From JABCZZ01 sp964454545 (GTDB lineage Bacteria; Pseudomonadota; Alphaproteobacteria; Rickettsiales; JABCZZ01), in NCBI GenBank assembly GCA_964454545.1, contig CAYVTI010000003.1, positions 1-64,000 on the forward strand: a DNA stretch of 64,000 bases. The letters run 5' to 3'. The notes under the pieces were generated by a model that was given only the letters and a program-made list of their open reading frames with translations, had not been told where the DNA came from and ran no database searches. Positions 49,599 through 58,044 of this stretch are shown in pieces. Position 1 is the stretch's first letter, and each line of letters starts with the position of its first letter. A program made the position numbers and the translations under genes.

Positions 49599-52500
49599 TT
49601 TGATTCTCCTGTTGATTTAGTAAGTGCGTCTTGCACAGGAGCTTCATTCATAACTTCATCTTTTGCCAAATGCAACTTGTTAGAATCTATATGGAATTTA
49701 AATTCCGGTAGTGTTACAATCAAAACGGCGTCATATCCGTCGCTTATATAGCTAACCCATGGTAAATCTTTTAATTTCTTAATGTCCGACGTGGCAACCG
49801 GACGGGTGAAAGTGATCAGCAGTTCGTGATTATGCCTGAAAGTCGCAAGATTTTTTATGGGTGTAATCAGGCCCGGCAGATCCATCGATGTTAATAGCTT
49901 ATGTTTTCCGCTTTGCCATCCCGGCATTCCGGCGATGACGGATCTGGCGTTGCCATAGTGACCGATCTCGATCAGGATATCAGCCATATTCTGGCGGATT
50001 TCCGGGTTCTGGGGATAATCCTGCAGGGCGGCATCAAGTGTTTTAATGCCTGCCGCCTCATCTCCTGCCCATATCTGGCTTTGGGCTTTTACCTTTATGT
50101 TTTCAGGGGTTTGCGGCACAGGGCTATTTTCCATGAGCGAAAGCGCCTTGCGGTAATACGGTTCCGCCACTTTCCTGTCCTGATCCTTACGCAGGGTTTC
50201 CGCGTAATAGAAATAGGCGAGATACGCTTTCGGATCATGGGTATCTTCAGGTTTATACTGATTAATATACTGCCCCAGGTATTTCCGGGCGGACGTATAA
50301 TCCGCCTGCTCGAAAGCAGATATGCCGGTTTCGCGGAGCGCCATGTAATTTCCCGGCTCCAGCGCCGTTATTTCCTCATAGGCCTTGCGCGCATCGTCCC
50401 TCAGGCCGAAATCCTGTGCCATACTGGCGTATTTCTTCAGCAGTATAGTATTGCCCGTGCGCTTTGCCTCCCCGGCATAATAGGCGCTTTTTCCAGCCAG
50501 CTTGCCTTCTTCCGCCAGTGCCTCGAAATAGGTATCCGCTACTTCCGGCACCGCTATGGTTTCCGGATGGCGGGTTACAAAACCTTCCAGATATGCGGTG
50601 GAACCGGCATTGCCGATAAGCGCTGCCCAGAGCCTTTTTTCTGCAGGATTGAATTCTGCATTATAACGCCTTTCAAGCCATTCCACGCGCGTGGCCGCAG
50701 GCTTGGGCCCCCAGATATACATCAATTCGCTTACAGGCGTGCTTTTGGCGCCTGCATGTTCCGCAAGCTGCATGAATACCGGCTCCGCGTCCGACTTGAA
50801 CCCGTGATCGATAAGCACGTAGGCAATATCTTCCTTGTCCGCAGTGGCGGTTTTCGGATCGTTCAAGGCCTTCACCCAGTAGGGGCGGGCTTCGTCATAG
50901 CGGCCTTTTTTATCCAGAAGCTGCGCATAGAGCATGGTCCATTCTCCTCCTGCCGCAAGCGCCTGCGCCTTGAAATGCGGCAAGGCCAGACCGGTTTCAT
51001 TCACGTCGATAAGCGCGTGCAGGACAGCAATCTTCTGCTTTTCCGACAGAGTGCCGGAATTAAGCTGCGTATTTGCGAATGTGACCAGTTCCTTGCGGTA
51101 TTCTTTGCGCCAGGGCGCGAGTTTCACCAGGGCAGTCAGGTAAGTGTCCTCGTCTTCCGGCAGCATGTTGCCGCCGCTGATGCCGCGCAGGGTTTTTACC
51201 GCCTGCTCATATTGCTTTGCCGCCACATACGCAGCCGCAAGCAGGCTGCGTCCCAGCTCGCTTTCATACTTGCCGCGGAAAATTTGCGCCATATGCACGG
51301 CGGTGTTGAACCTGCTGTTATCATAGGCGGCATAGAACAGATCGGTCAGCAAATGCTCATTGACCATTTCCGGATGCGTGTCGAGCCATGATTTTACTTC
51401 GCTGTCCTTACCCCGGGCAGCCTGCAATAATATATAAACATGTCCAATGGCCGGGGATTTATCACGGTTTTTTCCGGCACCGGCAATATAATTATAACCG
51501 TTGTCCGCTTCATGCAGCTGCAGGTATATGTCCCCGATGGTGGCGATTTCAGAATCAGAAAGTTGGCTCTGATCCGGCAGATTGGCAAGCAGGTGCGTTG
51601 CGCACAGGCTGCGGTTGAAGTGGGCGCATATATCCGCGATCTCCAGAGTCTGCTCGTGGGTGAAACCCAGCGTGTCAAGGCGCGACAGCAGTTCCGGCGC
51701 ATCCTGATGCTGGCTGGCGACCGCAAGCGCCGCGGAGATAACCGGATACAGCTTGCGCGATTCCTCATCGCTGAAGCTCTGGTTGATACGGTTAAGCAGA
51801 TCGCTGTCATCCTCGGTGATGGACATTTCAATGAGTTTCAATACGTCCTGTTCCGGCATGGTGTTAAGCGGTACGTCCTTCATCAGATCCTGCGAAAGCT
51901 CGGTTTCACCGCGTTCGACGGCAAGCAGCAACAAATTTCCCGCAAGCGCTGGCGGCAATTTCTTGTCTTTATGAAGCTTTTCCAGCCGCCTGAATATTGC
52001 ATCATCGGCGTTTTCCGATAATTTCAGATAGATGTAGGCTTCCAGCAATTTGGGATTGGCGTCAATTTTGTCCTCACTGTAGCGGCTCATGAGGTTTTCC
52101 GCCATAGCGGCGCTGCCTTTAAAATGCGCTATGTTGATGAGTTCGGCAGCTTCTTCGATATTATTGCTTTTATCAAGCCAGCTTTCCAAGGTTTTCTTAG
52201 CATCTTCCGGCTGCCTGTTATCAAACAACAGGGAAACCAACAGCACTTCATTGGCGAACGTGAAGTGTTCCGGATCGGATTTCCGCAACTGGCTGAGCGT
52301 ATCGATGGCCCCTGCATAGTCATGCCGCGAAGCCTGGATATTAGCCAGATCACTGAAATGTTTCGGATTTTTTCCTTTTTCCGCAGCAATCAGCTCCCTT
52401 AAGACCTGTGCTTGCTTGTCGTAATCGCCTTTGAAATTATATAAATAGGATAAATTGCTCAGATCGTTTGTATTGGGCCTTATCTTGTTGATTGCTTCCA

Positions 52501-52846
52501 GATTGTTCATGTACTGGTCCGTACGCTGGTCGTACTGGTAAAGCGTGCCGAGCTTGATTCTTGCCTCCAGGTTGCCGGGGTGAGCCGCCACGAATTTTTC
52601 CATGGTCTCAATCGCTTTATTTATATTGCCTTTCTGCAGGTACAGATCGCTTAAGTTATTAGCCACTTCCATATTAAGCGTGCCAGCCGCCAACTCTTTT
52701 TCATACGCCGCTCTGGCATCTTCAAAATGCTTGTCTTTCAGCTGCATCAACGCCAGTTCCTGTGAGCTAGGTATAAGGAAAAAACTTACAACTATGGCAA
52801 TCAGCACCGGAGCCGCTATGATAAGATATTGTTTTCTTGGCAGCAT
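49595..52846 (-). CDS. pelB: PelB N-terminal half: membrane-anchored TPR protein
   Basis: A 1083-residue protein. An N-terminal membrane anchor (residues 8-25, IIAAPVLIAIVVSFFLIP) precedes an almost continuous array of TPR repeats (e.g. DARAAYEKELAAGTLNMEVANNL, AIETMEKFVAAHPGNLEARIKLG). It would span the periplasm and hold PelA and the modified polymer near the porin, as the TPR part of Pseudomonas PelB does. It overlaps the porin gene by four bases. The combined length of both halves (about 1550) exceeds the single-chain PelB (about 1190). Confidence 0.82.
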   Translation of the reverse strand: MLPRKQYLIIAAPVLIAIVVSFFLIPSSQELALMQLKDKHFEDARAAYEKELAAGTLNMEVANNLSDLYLQKGNINKAIETMEKFVAAHPGNLEARIKLGTLYQYDQRTDQYMNNLEAINKIRPNTNDLSNLSYLYNFKGDYDKQAQVLRELIAAEKGKNPKHFSDLANIQASRHDYAGAIDTLSQLRKSDPEHFTFANEVLLVSLLFDNRQPEDAKKTLESWLDKSNNIEEAAELINIAHFKGSAAMAENLMSRYSEDKIDANPKLLEAYIYLKLSENADDAIFRRLEKLHKDKKLPPALAGNLLLLAVERGETELSQDLMKDVPLNTMPEQDVLKLIEMSITEDDSDLLNRINQSFSDEESRKLYPVISAALAVASQHQDAPELLSRLDTLGFTHEQTLEIADICAHFNRSLCATHLLANLPDQSQLSDSEIATIGDIYLQLHEADNGYNYIAGAGKNRDKSPAIGHVYILLQAARGKDSEVKSWLDTHPEMVNEHLLTDLFYAAYDNSRFNTAVHMAQIFRGKYESELGRSLLAAAYVAAKQYEQAVKTLRGISGGNMLPEDEDTYLTALVKLAPWRKEYRKELVTFANTQLNSGTLSEKQKIAVLHALIDVNETGLALPHFKAQALAAGGEWTMLYAQLLDKKGRYDEARPYWVKALNDPKTATADKEDIAYVLIDHGFKSDAEPVFMQLAEHAGAKSTPVSELMYIWGPKPAATRVEWLERRYNAEFNPAEKRLWAALIGNAGSTAYLEGFVTRHPETIAVPEVADTYFEALAEEGKLAGKSAYYAGEAKRTGNTILLKKYASMAQDFGLRDDARKAYEEITALEPGNYMALRETGISAFEQADYTSARKYLGQYINQYKPEDTHDPKAYLAYFYYAETLRKDQDRKVAEPYYRKALSLMENSPVPQTPENIKVKAQSQIWAGDEAAGIKTLDAALQDYPQNPEIRQNMADILIEIGHYGNARSVIAGMPGWQSGKHKLLTSMDLPGLITPIKNLATFRHNHELLITFTRPVATSDIKKLKDLPWVSYISDGYDAVLIVTLPEFKFHIDSNKLHLAKDEVMNEAPVQDALTKSTGESK

Positions 52847-53192
52847 AATAACTTAGTTAATTATTATTAATAAGTCTAAAACGGCGAAGCGGAAAATAGC
52901 GGAAAAATATTTTTATTCAACCAGAAAAGTAAATCTTCTTTAACAAAACAACCTATGATTATGTAAATTAGGTTGTTGCATGAAATATGGTTATACCAGT
53001 TTATGGATTGTATATCAATATATATCAGTAAGATAACGCGATAGACTGCTCGTACACGCAGATATTTATTTGATTCTCTCCGGGTTGCCCCCTCAGCTTG
53101 CCGCGCAAGAAATTGCCATGCCGCACTTGTTGCGGCATCCAGCCTTGCAGTGGGGGTGTTTATAAGATCGAAAACTTGCAACAGTAATGGCT
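52847..53192. other. 346-base gap between pelA and pelB(N)
   Basis: No gene is supported. A 101-codon minus-strand frame (52876-53181) has no homology and rare-looking composition. A perfect 8-bp hairpin ATGCCGCA/TGCGGCAT lies at 53117-53137. The AT-rich half next to the pelB(N) start (52847-53060) may contain a second promoter, so the pelB-G part could be transcribed separately from the epimerase-pelA pair. Confidence 0.5.
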
Positions 53193-55580
53193 TTATATAC
53201 GGCGGATAGTGATTTCCAGTGGTTCTTCGGTCGCTTTATTCTTCAGGGAGAAGCTGATAAGTCCGTTGTTTCCCGCATGCACACGTGTCTGCAAAGACTT
53301 ACCTTTCCTGTCACGGCTCGTTACCCGGTATTCCGCTCCGGCGTCGCCTTTCCATACCATGTTGCCCTTTCCATATCCGTCGGCATCGAATTCTACATCG
53401 CCGCCATTGCGATGAAGGTTCTTTATTTTCCAGTTGCTCTGGACGAGATACATTTTTCCGCTTGCGTTCCGGCCTTTATGCACAACCATGTATATGTCCT
53501 CGGCGGCTGGGTCCAGCGCCACGTAAAGGCTATCGTTGAAAACATGCTGTCCCATGACGCCGCGCGAAGCATTGAAATCAATGCTCAGATCGGTGGCATC
53601 GTCAAAGCGTAAGGTCTCCAGGTTGCCGCGATTCTTAATGTGCCAGGCATGTTCACCCTCCGGAATGATCTCCGTAGTGTAGAACCCGTTAGCTATAGCA
53701 GCGTAATCGCTTGCGGTGATCGGGATGAGATCCTGCGTGCGCGCATAATCCAGATTGTCTTTGATAGCGCTAACCCCTGCTTCCTTTTGTCCGGAAAACA
53801 TGTGGAAATAAAGATTGAACGGGCTGACGCGGATCGGCTTATTGGTATTTTCAACCGTGGCCTGGAGATATTTATAACCATAGAATCGGTCAGTCCATTC
53901 GTCAGTATAGGTTTCTTCATTACTGTTGGAGGAGAATATCTGGCGTTCCTTGCCGATTTTTATGCCGATCGGCGCCACGAAGGAATAAGACGGATATTCG
54001 CCGTCGAAGCGTGAATCTCCCCCGTTAATATTAAGCAGGCCCGCCTTACGTGTCATCGCTATCGCGGCTTCAAAGGGGCTGGTATCGCCCGGCCATTGCA
54101 ACAGGATAATCTTCTTGTCAGGCGGTGACAATCTTTTTACGGTTGCAACCGAGGTATAGATTTCCTGTTTCAGATCGAACGGCGTGCAGGCGTAGCTGCG
54201 CGGCATGTAGCCGTACTCTTTTAATATTTCGTCTTCTGATTTTATCTTTTTATAAGGTAAAAGCTGATCCGTTTCCTTTTCGTTCTTGCTGGCTTCATGC
54301 GCATTGCCCAGCGAGGAGTCTACATGGATTTCCGGCCACCTGTCGTTATTATAAAGCACCTTGTTTTTTAACAGGCTGACAGCCGAAAATCTTTCTGCTG
54401 GCTTGAGCGGATAGTATTTAAGGTAAGGTTTTTCTTTTTCCGGCGTATAGTCTTCAAAGAAATGCCAGTACAAAGGGTGGCTGTAGGTATGGCTACTCGG
54501 CTCCACATTGGGCAGCGCAAAAATCCTGCGGGCGACGATTTCGCTGTCCGGCACGGCGAAGCAATCCGGATCGACGTCTTCGCTAATTAGTCCGACGCTG
54601 AAGGCGAAATCCGGGTAATTCTTCAGTATTTCCCTGTAAATCACGTCCGCCGACAGGGTGCTTGTCTTATTATATCGTTCTATTTCCGATATGTTGTTCC
54701 AGCCGTCGCCATCTATATGCGCGTAAAATATCCGTCGCCCGTCCAGGGTGGTGGTGTCAGGGATGGGGACGGTTTTGATATTGAGCGACCTGCTCAGGAA
54801 CAGGAAGGGATTAATAATCCACTCGAATTCATCATCCTCTACTATTTTTGTTTCCTTGCCGGCTGAATGTTCCTTTATCTTCTTTTTTAAGGCTATTTCT
54901 TCGAGGAAGATATATCCTTGCGCGGCAAATCCGCCGTTAGGGCTGGTTATCACCATATCAAAATTCGCATTGTTATCAGTTGAATCGCTGATATGCATCC
55001 GCAGATGGCTTACACTTTTGCTTCCCGGCAGGATGTGAAATCCGGGAATTTCAGGAAAGGGCGGTTTGAGTTTCCGCTCAAAGCCTACCATGCTTTTATC
55101 TATATAAGTAATTTCCGCATTATAGGTAAACTGGTTCCAGCCCGCGTCGTCCTGCACCCCTATATATCCCAGGATTGCATTCCATGCCTGTATGATGTTG
55201 TGGTCTTTAAGATACGCCTTCTGAATACCGGGATCCCCCATGATTATCAGCTTCTTTCCCTGGCGGGTGATGTTTTTGAGCCAGTTCAGGTAGGCATGGA
55301 TGTCGGGGACTTTAGTTCCCGGATTAAACCATATCACGACTCCTGCCACATCATCTCCCAATGCGGGAAGCGGTGAATGAATATCGTAGTAATTGATGTC
55401 ATATCCCAGGTGATTGGCGGGCATTTCCAGAAAATTATGAATATTAGACGCTCTTGGGGTTGGCTCGACATGGCTGTCATAGAGGGCGGCAAGAATGCGG
55501 GCTACCGGCTTTTCTACGGCAAAACTGTTATAGGGCTGGAATAGGAGAAATAGGGCGGCGGTGAAAAATATCTTTTTCAT
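53193..55580 (-). CDS. pelA: PelA without hydrolase domain: Pel deacetylase
   Basis: A 795-residue protein from ATG 55580, whose ATG overlaps the stop of the epimerase (ATGA). A signal peptide (KKIFFTAALFLLFQPYNSFA) leads directly into the domain that follows the hydrolase in Pseudomonas PelA (ARILAALYDS...VVIWFNPG..., about 25-215). The deacetylase domain has HIDGDGW (288-294) and SHTYSHP (363-369) with metal-binding Asp/His, spaced as D530-H600-H604 in PelA. A C-terminal beta region follows. The N-terminal GH114-type hydrolase of the ~950-residue PelA is absent. It deacetylates nascent Pel in the periplasm. Confidence 0.88.
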   Translation of the reverse strand: MKKIFFTAALFLLFQPYNSFAVEKPVARILAALYDSHVEPTPRASNIHNFLEMPANHLGYDINYYDIHSPLPALGDDVAGVVIWFNPGTKVPDIHAYLNWLKNITRQGKKLIIMGDPGIQKAYLKDHNIIQAWNAILGYIGVQDDAGWNQFTYNAEITYIDKSMVGFERKLKPPFPEIPGFHILPGSKSVSHLRMHISDSTDNNANFDMVITSPNGGFAAQGYIFLEEIALKKKIKEHSAGKETKIVEDDEFEWIINPFLFLSRSLNIKTVPIPDTTTLDGRRIFYAHIDGDGWNNISEIERYNKTSTLSADVIYREILKNYPDFAFSVGLISEDVDPDCFAVPDSEIVARRIFALPNVEPSSHTYSHPLYWHFFEDYTPEKEKPYLKYYPLKPAERFSAVSLLKNKVLYNNDRWPEIHVDSSLGNAHEASKNEKETDQLLPYKKIKSEDEILKEYGYMPRSYACTPFDLKQEIYTSVATVKRLSPPDKKIILLQWPGDTSPFEAAIAMTRKAGLLNINGGDSRFDGEYPSYSFVAPIGIKIGKERQIFSSNSNEETYTDEWTDRFYGYKYLQATVENTNKPIRVSPFNLYFHMFSGQKEAGVSAIKDNLDYARTQDLIPITASDYAAIANGFYTTEIIPEGEHAWHIKNRGNLETLRFDDATDLSIDFNASRGVMGQHVFNDSLYVALDPAAEDIYMVVHKGRNASGKMYLVQSNWKIKNLHRNGGDVEFDADGYGKGNMVWKGDAGAEYRVTSRDRKGKSLQTRVHAGNNGLISFSLKNKATEEPLEITIRRI

Positions 55581-56500
55581 AATGCCTTTAATGTCCATTC
55601 CAGGCCGTTTTGCAAAAGAGTGCTTGCGGTGAATCCTATCTCTCTCCGGCTTAATTCCGGGTTGCCAGCGGAGAAACGTATGTCTCCCGCGCGTCTTTCA
55701 CTGTAGGATATTGCGGATTCTGATCGGGTCACTGTGCGGATGATATGAGCCAGCTCGTTGATCGAGGTCTGTATGCCGGTGCAGAGGTTGTATACGCCGT
55801 AGCTGGTTTTCTTTTCCTCAAGCGCGCGTATGGCCATGAGAAGGCCGCGGGCGATGTCGCCGACATAGATGAAGTCGCGTGTCTGCAGGCCGTCGCCATA
55901 TATGGTGACCGGCATGTGCCGCCTCATGCGGTTGGCGAAAATCGAAATCACACCGGAATAAGGGTTCGCGGGATCCTGCCTCGGGCCGTATACGTTGAAA
56001 AAGCGCAGGCCCGCGGCCGGTATGCCGTGTATGGTGTGGGCGATGCGCGCCTGCATCTCGCAGACAAGCTTGTCCACTCCGTAAGCGGAAAGCGGCGAGC
56101 AGGGAACGGTTTCCTTAAGCGGGATGTCGGGGCAGTCGCCATAGGCGGCCGCCGAGGACGCGAATACGACTGGCAGGGGGCGCTTTTTCTTCACGAGCGC
56201 GTCAAACAGCGCTACCGCGCCGCTCTGATTGACCTGGTGGGTCCTGAGCCAGTTTTCCGCCGACTGCTGCACCGAGACGATGGCGGCGAGGTGGAAGCAG
56301 CCGTCAACGGACCCTATTATGGTGTCAAAGATGCCGGGTGTGGTGATGTCTTCCACTATAAGCTTTACATGCGAGGGGATGTTTTCGCGTTTCCCGGTTG
56401 AAAGATTATCGATGACGGTCACGCCGTGACCGTTCTTCAAAAGTAATTCCACTAAATGCGAGCCGATAAAGCCGCAACCGCCTGTGACCAGATAATGCAT
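55577..56500 (-). CDS. UDP-sugar 4-epimerase, PelX-like
   Basis: A 307-residue extended SDR epimerase. GGCGFIGSH is the NAD-binding motif, the catalytic triad is SSAAAYG...YGVDK (Ser/Tyr/Lys), and RFFNVYGPRQDPANPY and ETIYGDGLQTRDFIYV-type blocks follow (VTIYGDGLQTRDFIYVGD). It would make UDP-GalNAc from UDP-GlcNAc, the precursor of Pel. Epimerases of this kind (PelX) are found beside pel genes. It is the first gene of the operon and overlaps pelA by four bases. Confidence 0.88.
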   Translation of the reverse strand: MHYLVTGGCGFIGSHLVELLLKNGHGVTVIDNLSTGKRENIPSHVKLIVEDITTPGIFDTIIGSVDGCFHLAAIVSVQQSAENWLRTHQVNQSGAVALFDALVKKKRPLPVVFASSAAAYGDCPDIPLKETVPCSPLSAYGVDKLVCEMQARIAHTIHGIPAAGLRFFNVYGPRQDPANPYSGVISIFANRMRRHMPVTIYGDGLQTRDFIYVGDIARGLLMAIRALEEKKTSYGVYNLCTGIQTSINELAHIIRTVTRSESAISYSERRAGDIRFSAGNPELSRREIGFTASTLLQNGLEWTLKAL

Positions 56501-57033
56501 AATTCTGTCAATATAATCTTATAGGGTTAAAATAAGGTGAATCTTTGCAGCATAATTGTTCCCGGGCGTTATGCGATGCCCGGAATTAATCCTGCCGGAC
56601 GGCGGAACTTAATTTGCATTGCGTAAGGAAACAATTATTTTGACACGAAAGAAAGCCCCATCTTCTATATGCGCTGCCAGAACGATTAAGTCAGGACAAT
56701 ATACAGATATTTAATTACAATTTCCAGAGGAAACAGGATAAAAGTTAATGCGCATTAACATCAAGTGACTGCAGGGGCTGTGTTATTGCCGGGTTAAGGG
56801 CAATAATTTGACCTCTTTCGCGACTGATAGCGTATCTTTTTGTTTTTCCTCGCCCCCCTTTAGGGGGAGAGGGGGAATCTTTTACAACCGCTTGCCCGTA
56901 CAGTCGCGAGAGAAGTCTAATATACCGCGCCAGACGGCGCTCTTGCCGGATGCCAGCTTGCGCTAAAATAAATAGTAAAAGCAAATACCTATTCATTCAA
57001 TTGTCCAGAACTGAGGTTAATTACGTCAATTGC
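56501..57033. other. 533-base gap upstream of the pel operon
   Basis: No protein gene is supported (an 83-codon minus frame at 56745 has none of the usual signs). On the minus strand it should contain the pel operon promoter near 56510-56760. A stem CCGGGC(56565)/GCCCGG around TTATGCGAT lies about 70 bases upstream of the start, and a CCCCCCTTTAGGGGG hairpin lies at about 56856-56871. Repeat A copy 2 occupies 56917-57020. Confidence 0.55.
56917..57020. repeat. dispersed repeat A, copy 2
   Basis: About 104 bases that align without length change to 12362-12465, with GCGCCAGACGGCGCTCTTGC, GGATGCCAGC, CAAATACCTATTC and AACTGAGGTTAATTA conserved. The GCGCC/GGCGC hairpin is kept. It ends 13 bases before the asparaginase stop, on the downstream side of that gene. 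Confidence 0.8.
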
Positions 57034-57624
57034 TTACCGTCCGCTCGGTCCCACGATGAAGCGTGAGTTTTCAAGACTGGCCTTACGGTCTTTTTCCACT
57101 TTCTGCGGATCAAAAAAGCCCATACGTTTTGTTCCGGTGTCACGCGCCGCAATATATACGCCCGCAGGTTGTGTGGCGATATTGGCGAGCGTGTAGCGTA
57201 GCGTTTCCACGCCGTCGCTTTCATGTTTCCTGTGCATGGAAAGCGGTACCATCGCGCCTGCAAATACTACCACTTTATCACCGTCTCCCAGCTCTGCCTG
57301 TAATGCGGTGGAGTTCTTTACCATGGCATCGGTGCCGTGGGTGATAACAAAAAACCTGTGATCATCCTCTTTTATGAGTTTCGCGAGCGCTTGTATGTCA
57401 TCCGGGGTAAAGAGCTGGCTGTCTTTGACAAAGCGATCTTCTTCCCACCTGCCCCAGGTAAAGCCGTCCACGTTCTTATGGTTAGGCATGGATGCCACTG
57501 CAGGCATGATAAGGCTTTTATCACCCTTTAGCGTATCCACAAACTTAGGAGGATTCTTCGGATCTGCGTAAGGTTCCGAATCTATCGTGCCGCCCGTGCG
57601 GATGAGCAGTATCCTGTTGTCCAT
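57034..57624 (-). CDS. one-domain L-asparaginase-like protein
   Basis: A 196-residue protein that covers only the N-terminal domain of asparaginases. The two threonine motifs are present: RTGGTID (residues 9-15) and THGTDAM (95-101), with Lys/Asp of the active site in VVFAGAMVPL. The C-terminal domain of the ~330-residue enzyme is missing; the chain stops right after ENSRFIVGPSGR. Single-domain proteins of this kind occur in some bacteria and can be real, so I do not call it a pseudogene. Activity is uncertain. Confidence 0.75.
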   Translation of the reverse strand: MDNRILLIRTGGTIDSEPYADPKNPPKFVDTLKGDKSLIMPAVASMPNHKNVDGFTWGRWEEDRFVKDSQLFTPDDIQALAKLIKEDDHRFFVITHGTDAMVKNSTALQAELGDGDKVVVFAGAMVPLSMHRKHESDGVETLRYTLANIATQPAGVYIAARDTGTKRMGFFDPQKVEKDRKASLENSRFIVGPSGR

Positions 57625-57714
57625 ATTCCAAGCGCCAAATAATACTTCCGCATTATGCCTGAAATGCCAAATGGTTGCAATGGACTAATAGATCGAGCAA
57701 CAAGAACAAAATAG

Positions 57715-58029
57715 TTAATTCACTGGATTTCTTAGAAAATAGAACCATACTGCCACCATCAGGTTGACCGATACCAGCAGTGTCGCCGCGACATGCCACG
57801 GCGTGAGGCTGGCGCCTTCGGCAAGTAGAATCGCGCCTGCCGGCCCGAACAGGCATATGACCGTGAAAACCACCAGCCAGCGCGCTTTCGCATGGGCGAA
57901 GTTCACTGTCCAGCCGAACGATGGATTAGGTTTTGGCACGATGATTCGCGGATCTTTCGCGCAGTTATAACCCCATGCGTTCCAATGCGCCGGATCTTGC
58001 CATAACCTGTCGAATTGTTCAGGAGTCAT
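57715..58029 (-). CDS. DUF5808-like membrane protein
   Basis: A 104-residue protein. The start PEQFDRLWQDPAHWNAWGYNCAKDPRIIVPKPNPSFGWTVNFAH matches DUF5808 (W-x-G, DPR-x-x-VPK, GWTxNF). Two membrane segments follow (LVVFTVICLFGPAGAILLA, VAATLLVSVNLMVAVWFYFL). The function of the family is unknown. Confidence 0.75.
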   Translation of the reverse strand: MTPEQFDRLWQDPAHWNAWGYNCAKDPRIIVPKPNPSFGWTVNFAHAKARWLVVFTVICLFGPAGAILLAEGASLTPWHVAATLLVSVNLMVAVWFYFLRNPVN

Positions 58030-58044
58030 AAAGTCACAGAAAAC

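Noticed and set aside
49901..51391. 496-codon plus-strand frame
   Set aside because: Shadow of the TPR array of PelB(N); Phe/Arg/Ile-rich, no motif.
52876..53181. 101-codon minus-strand frame between pelA and pelB(N), considered as pelC
   Set aside because: No signal peptide or lipobox, no PelC-like pattern and poor composition.
56745..56996. 83-codon minus-strand frame
   Set aside because: Spans repeat A and a CCCCCC hairpin; no ribosome site or motif.
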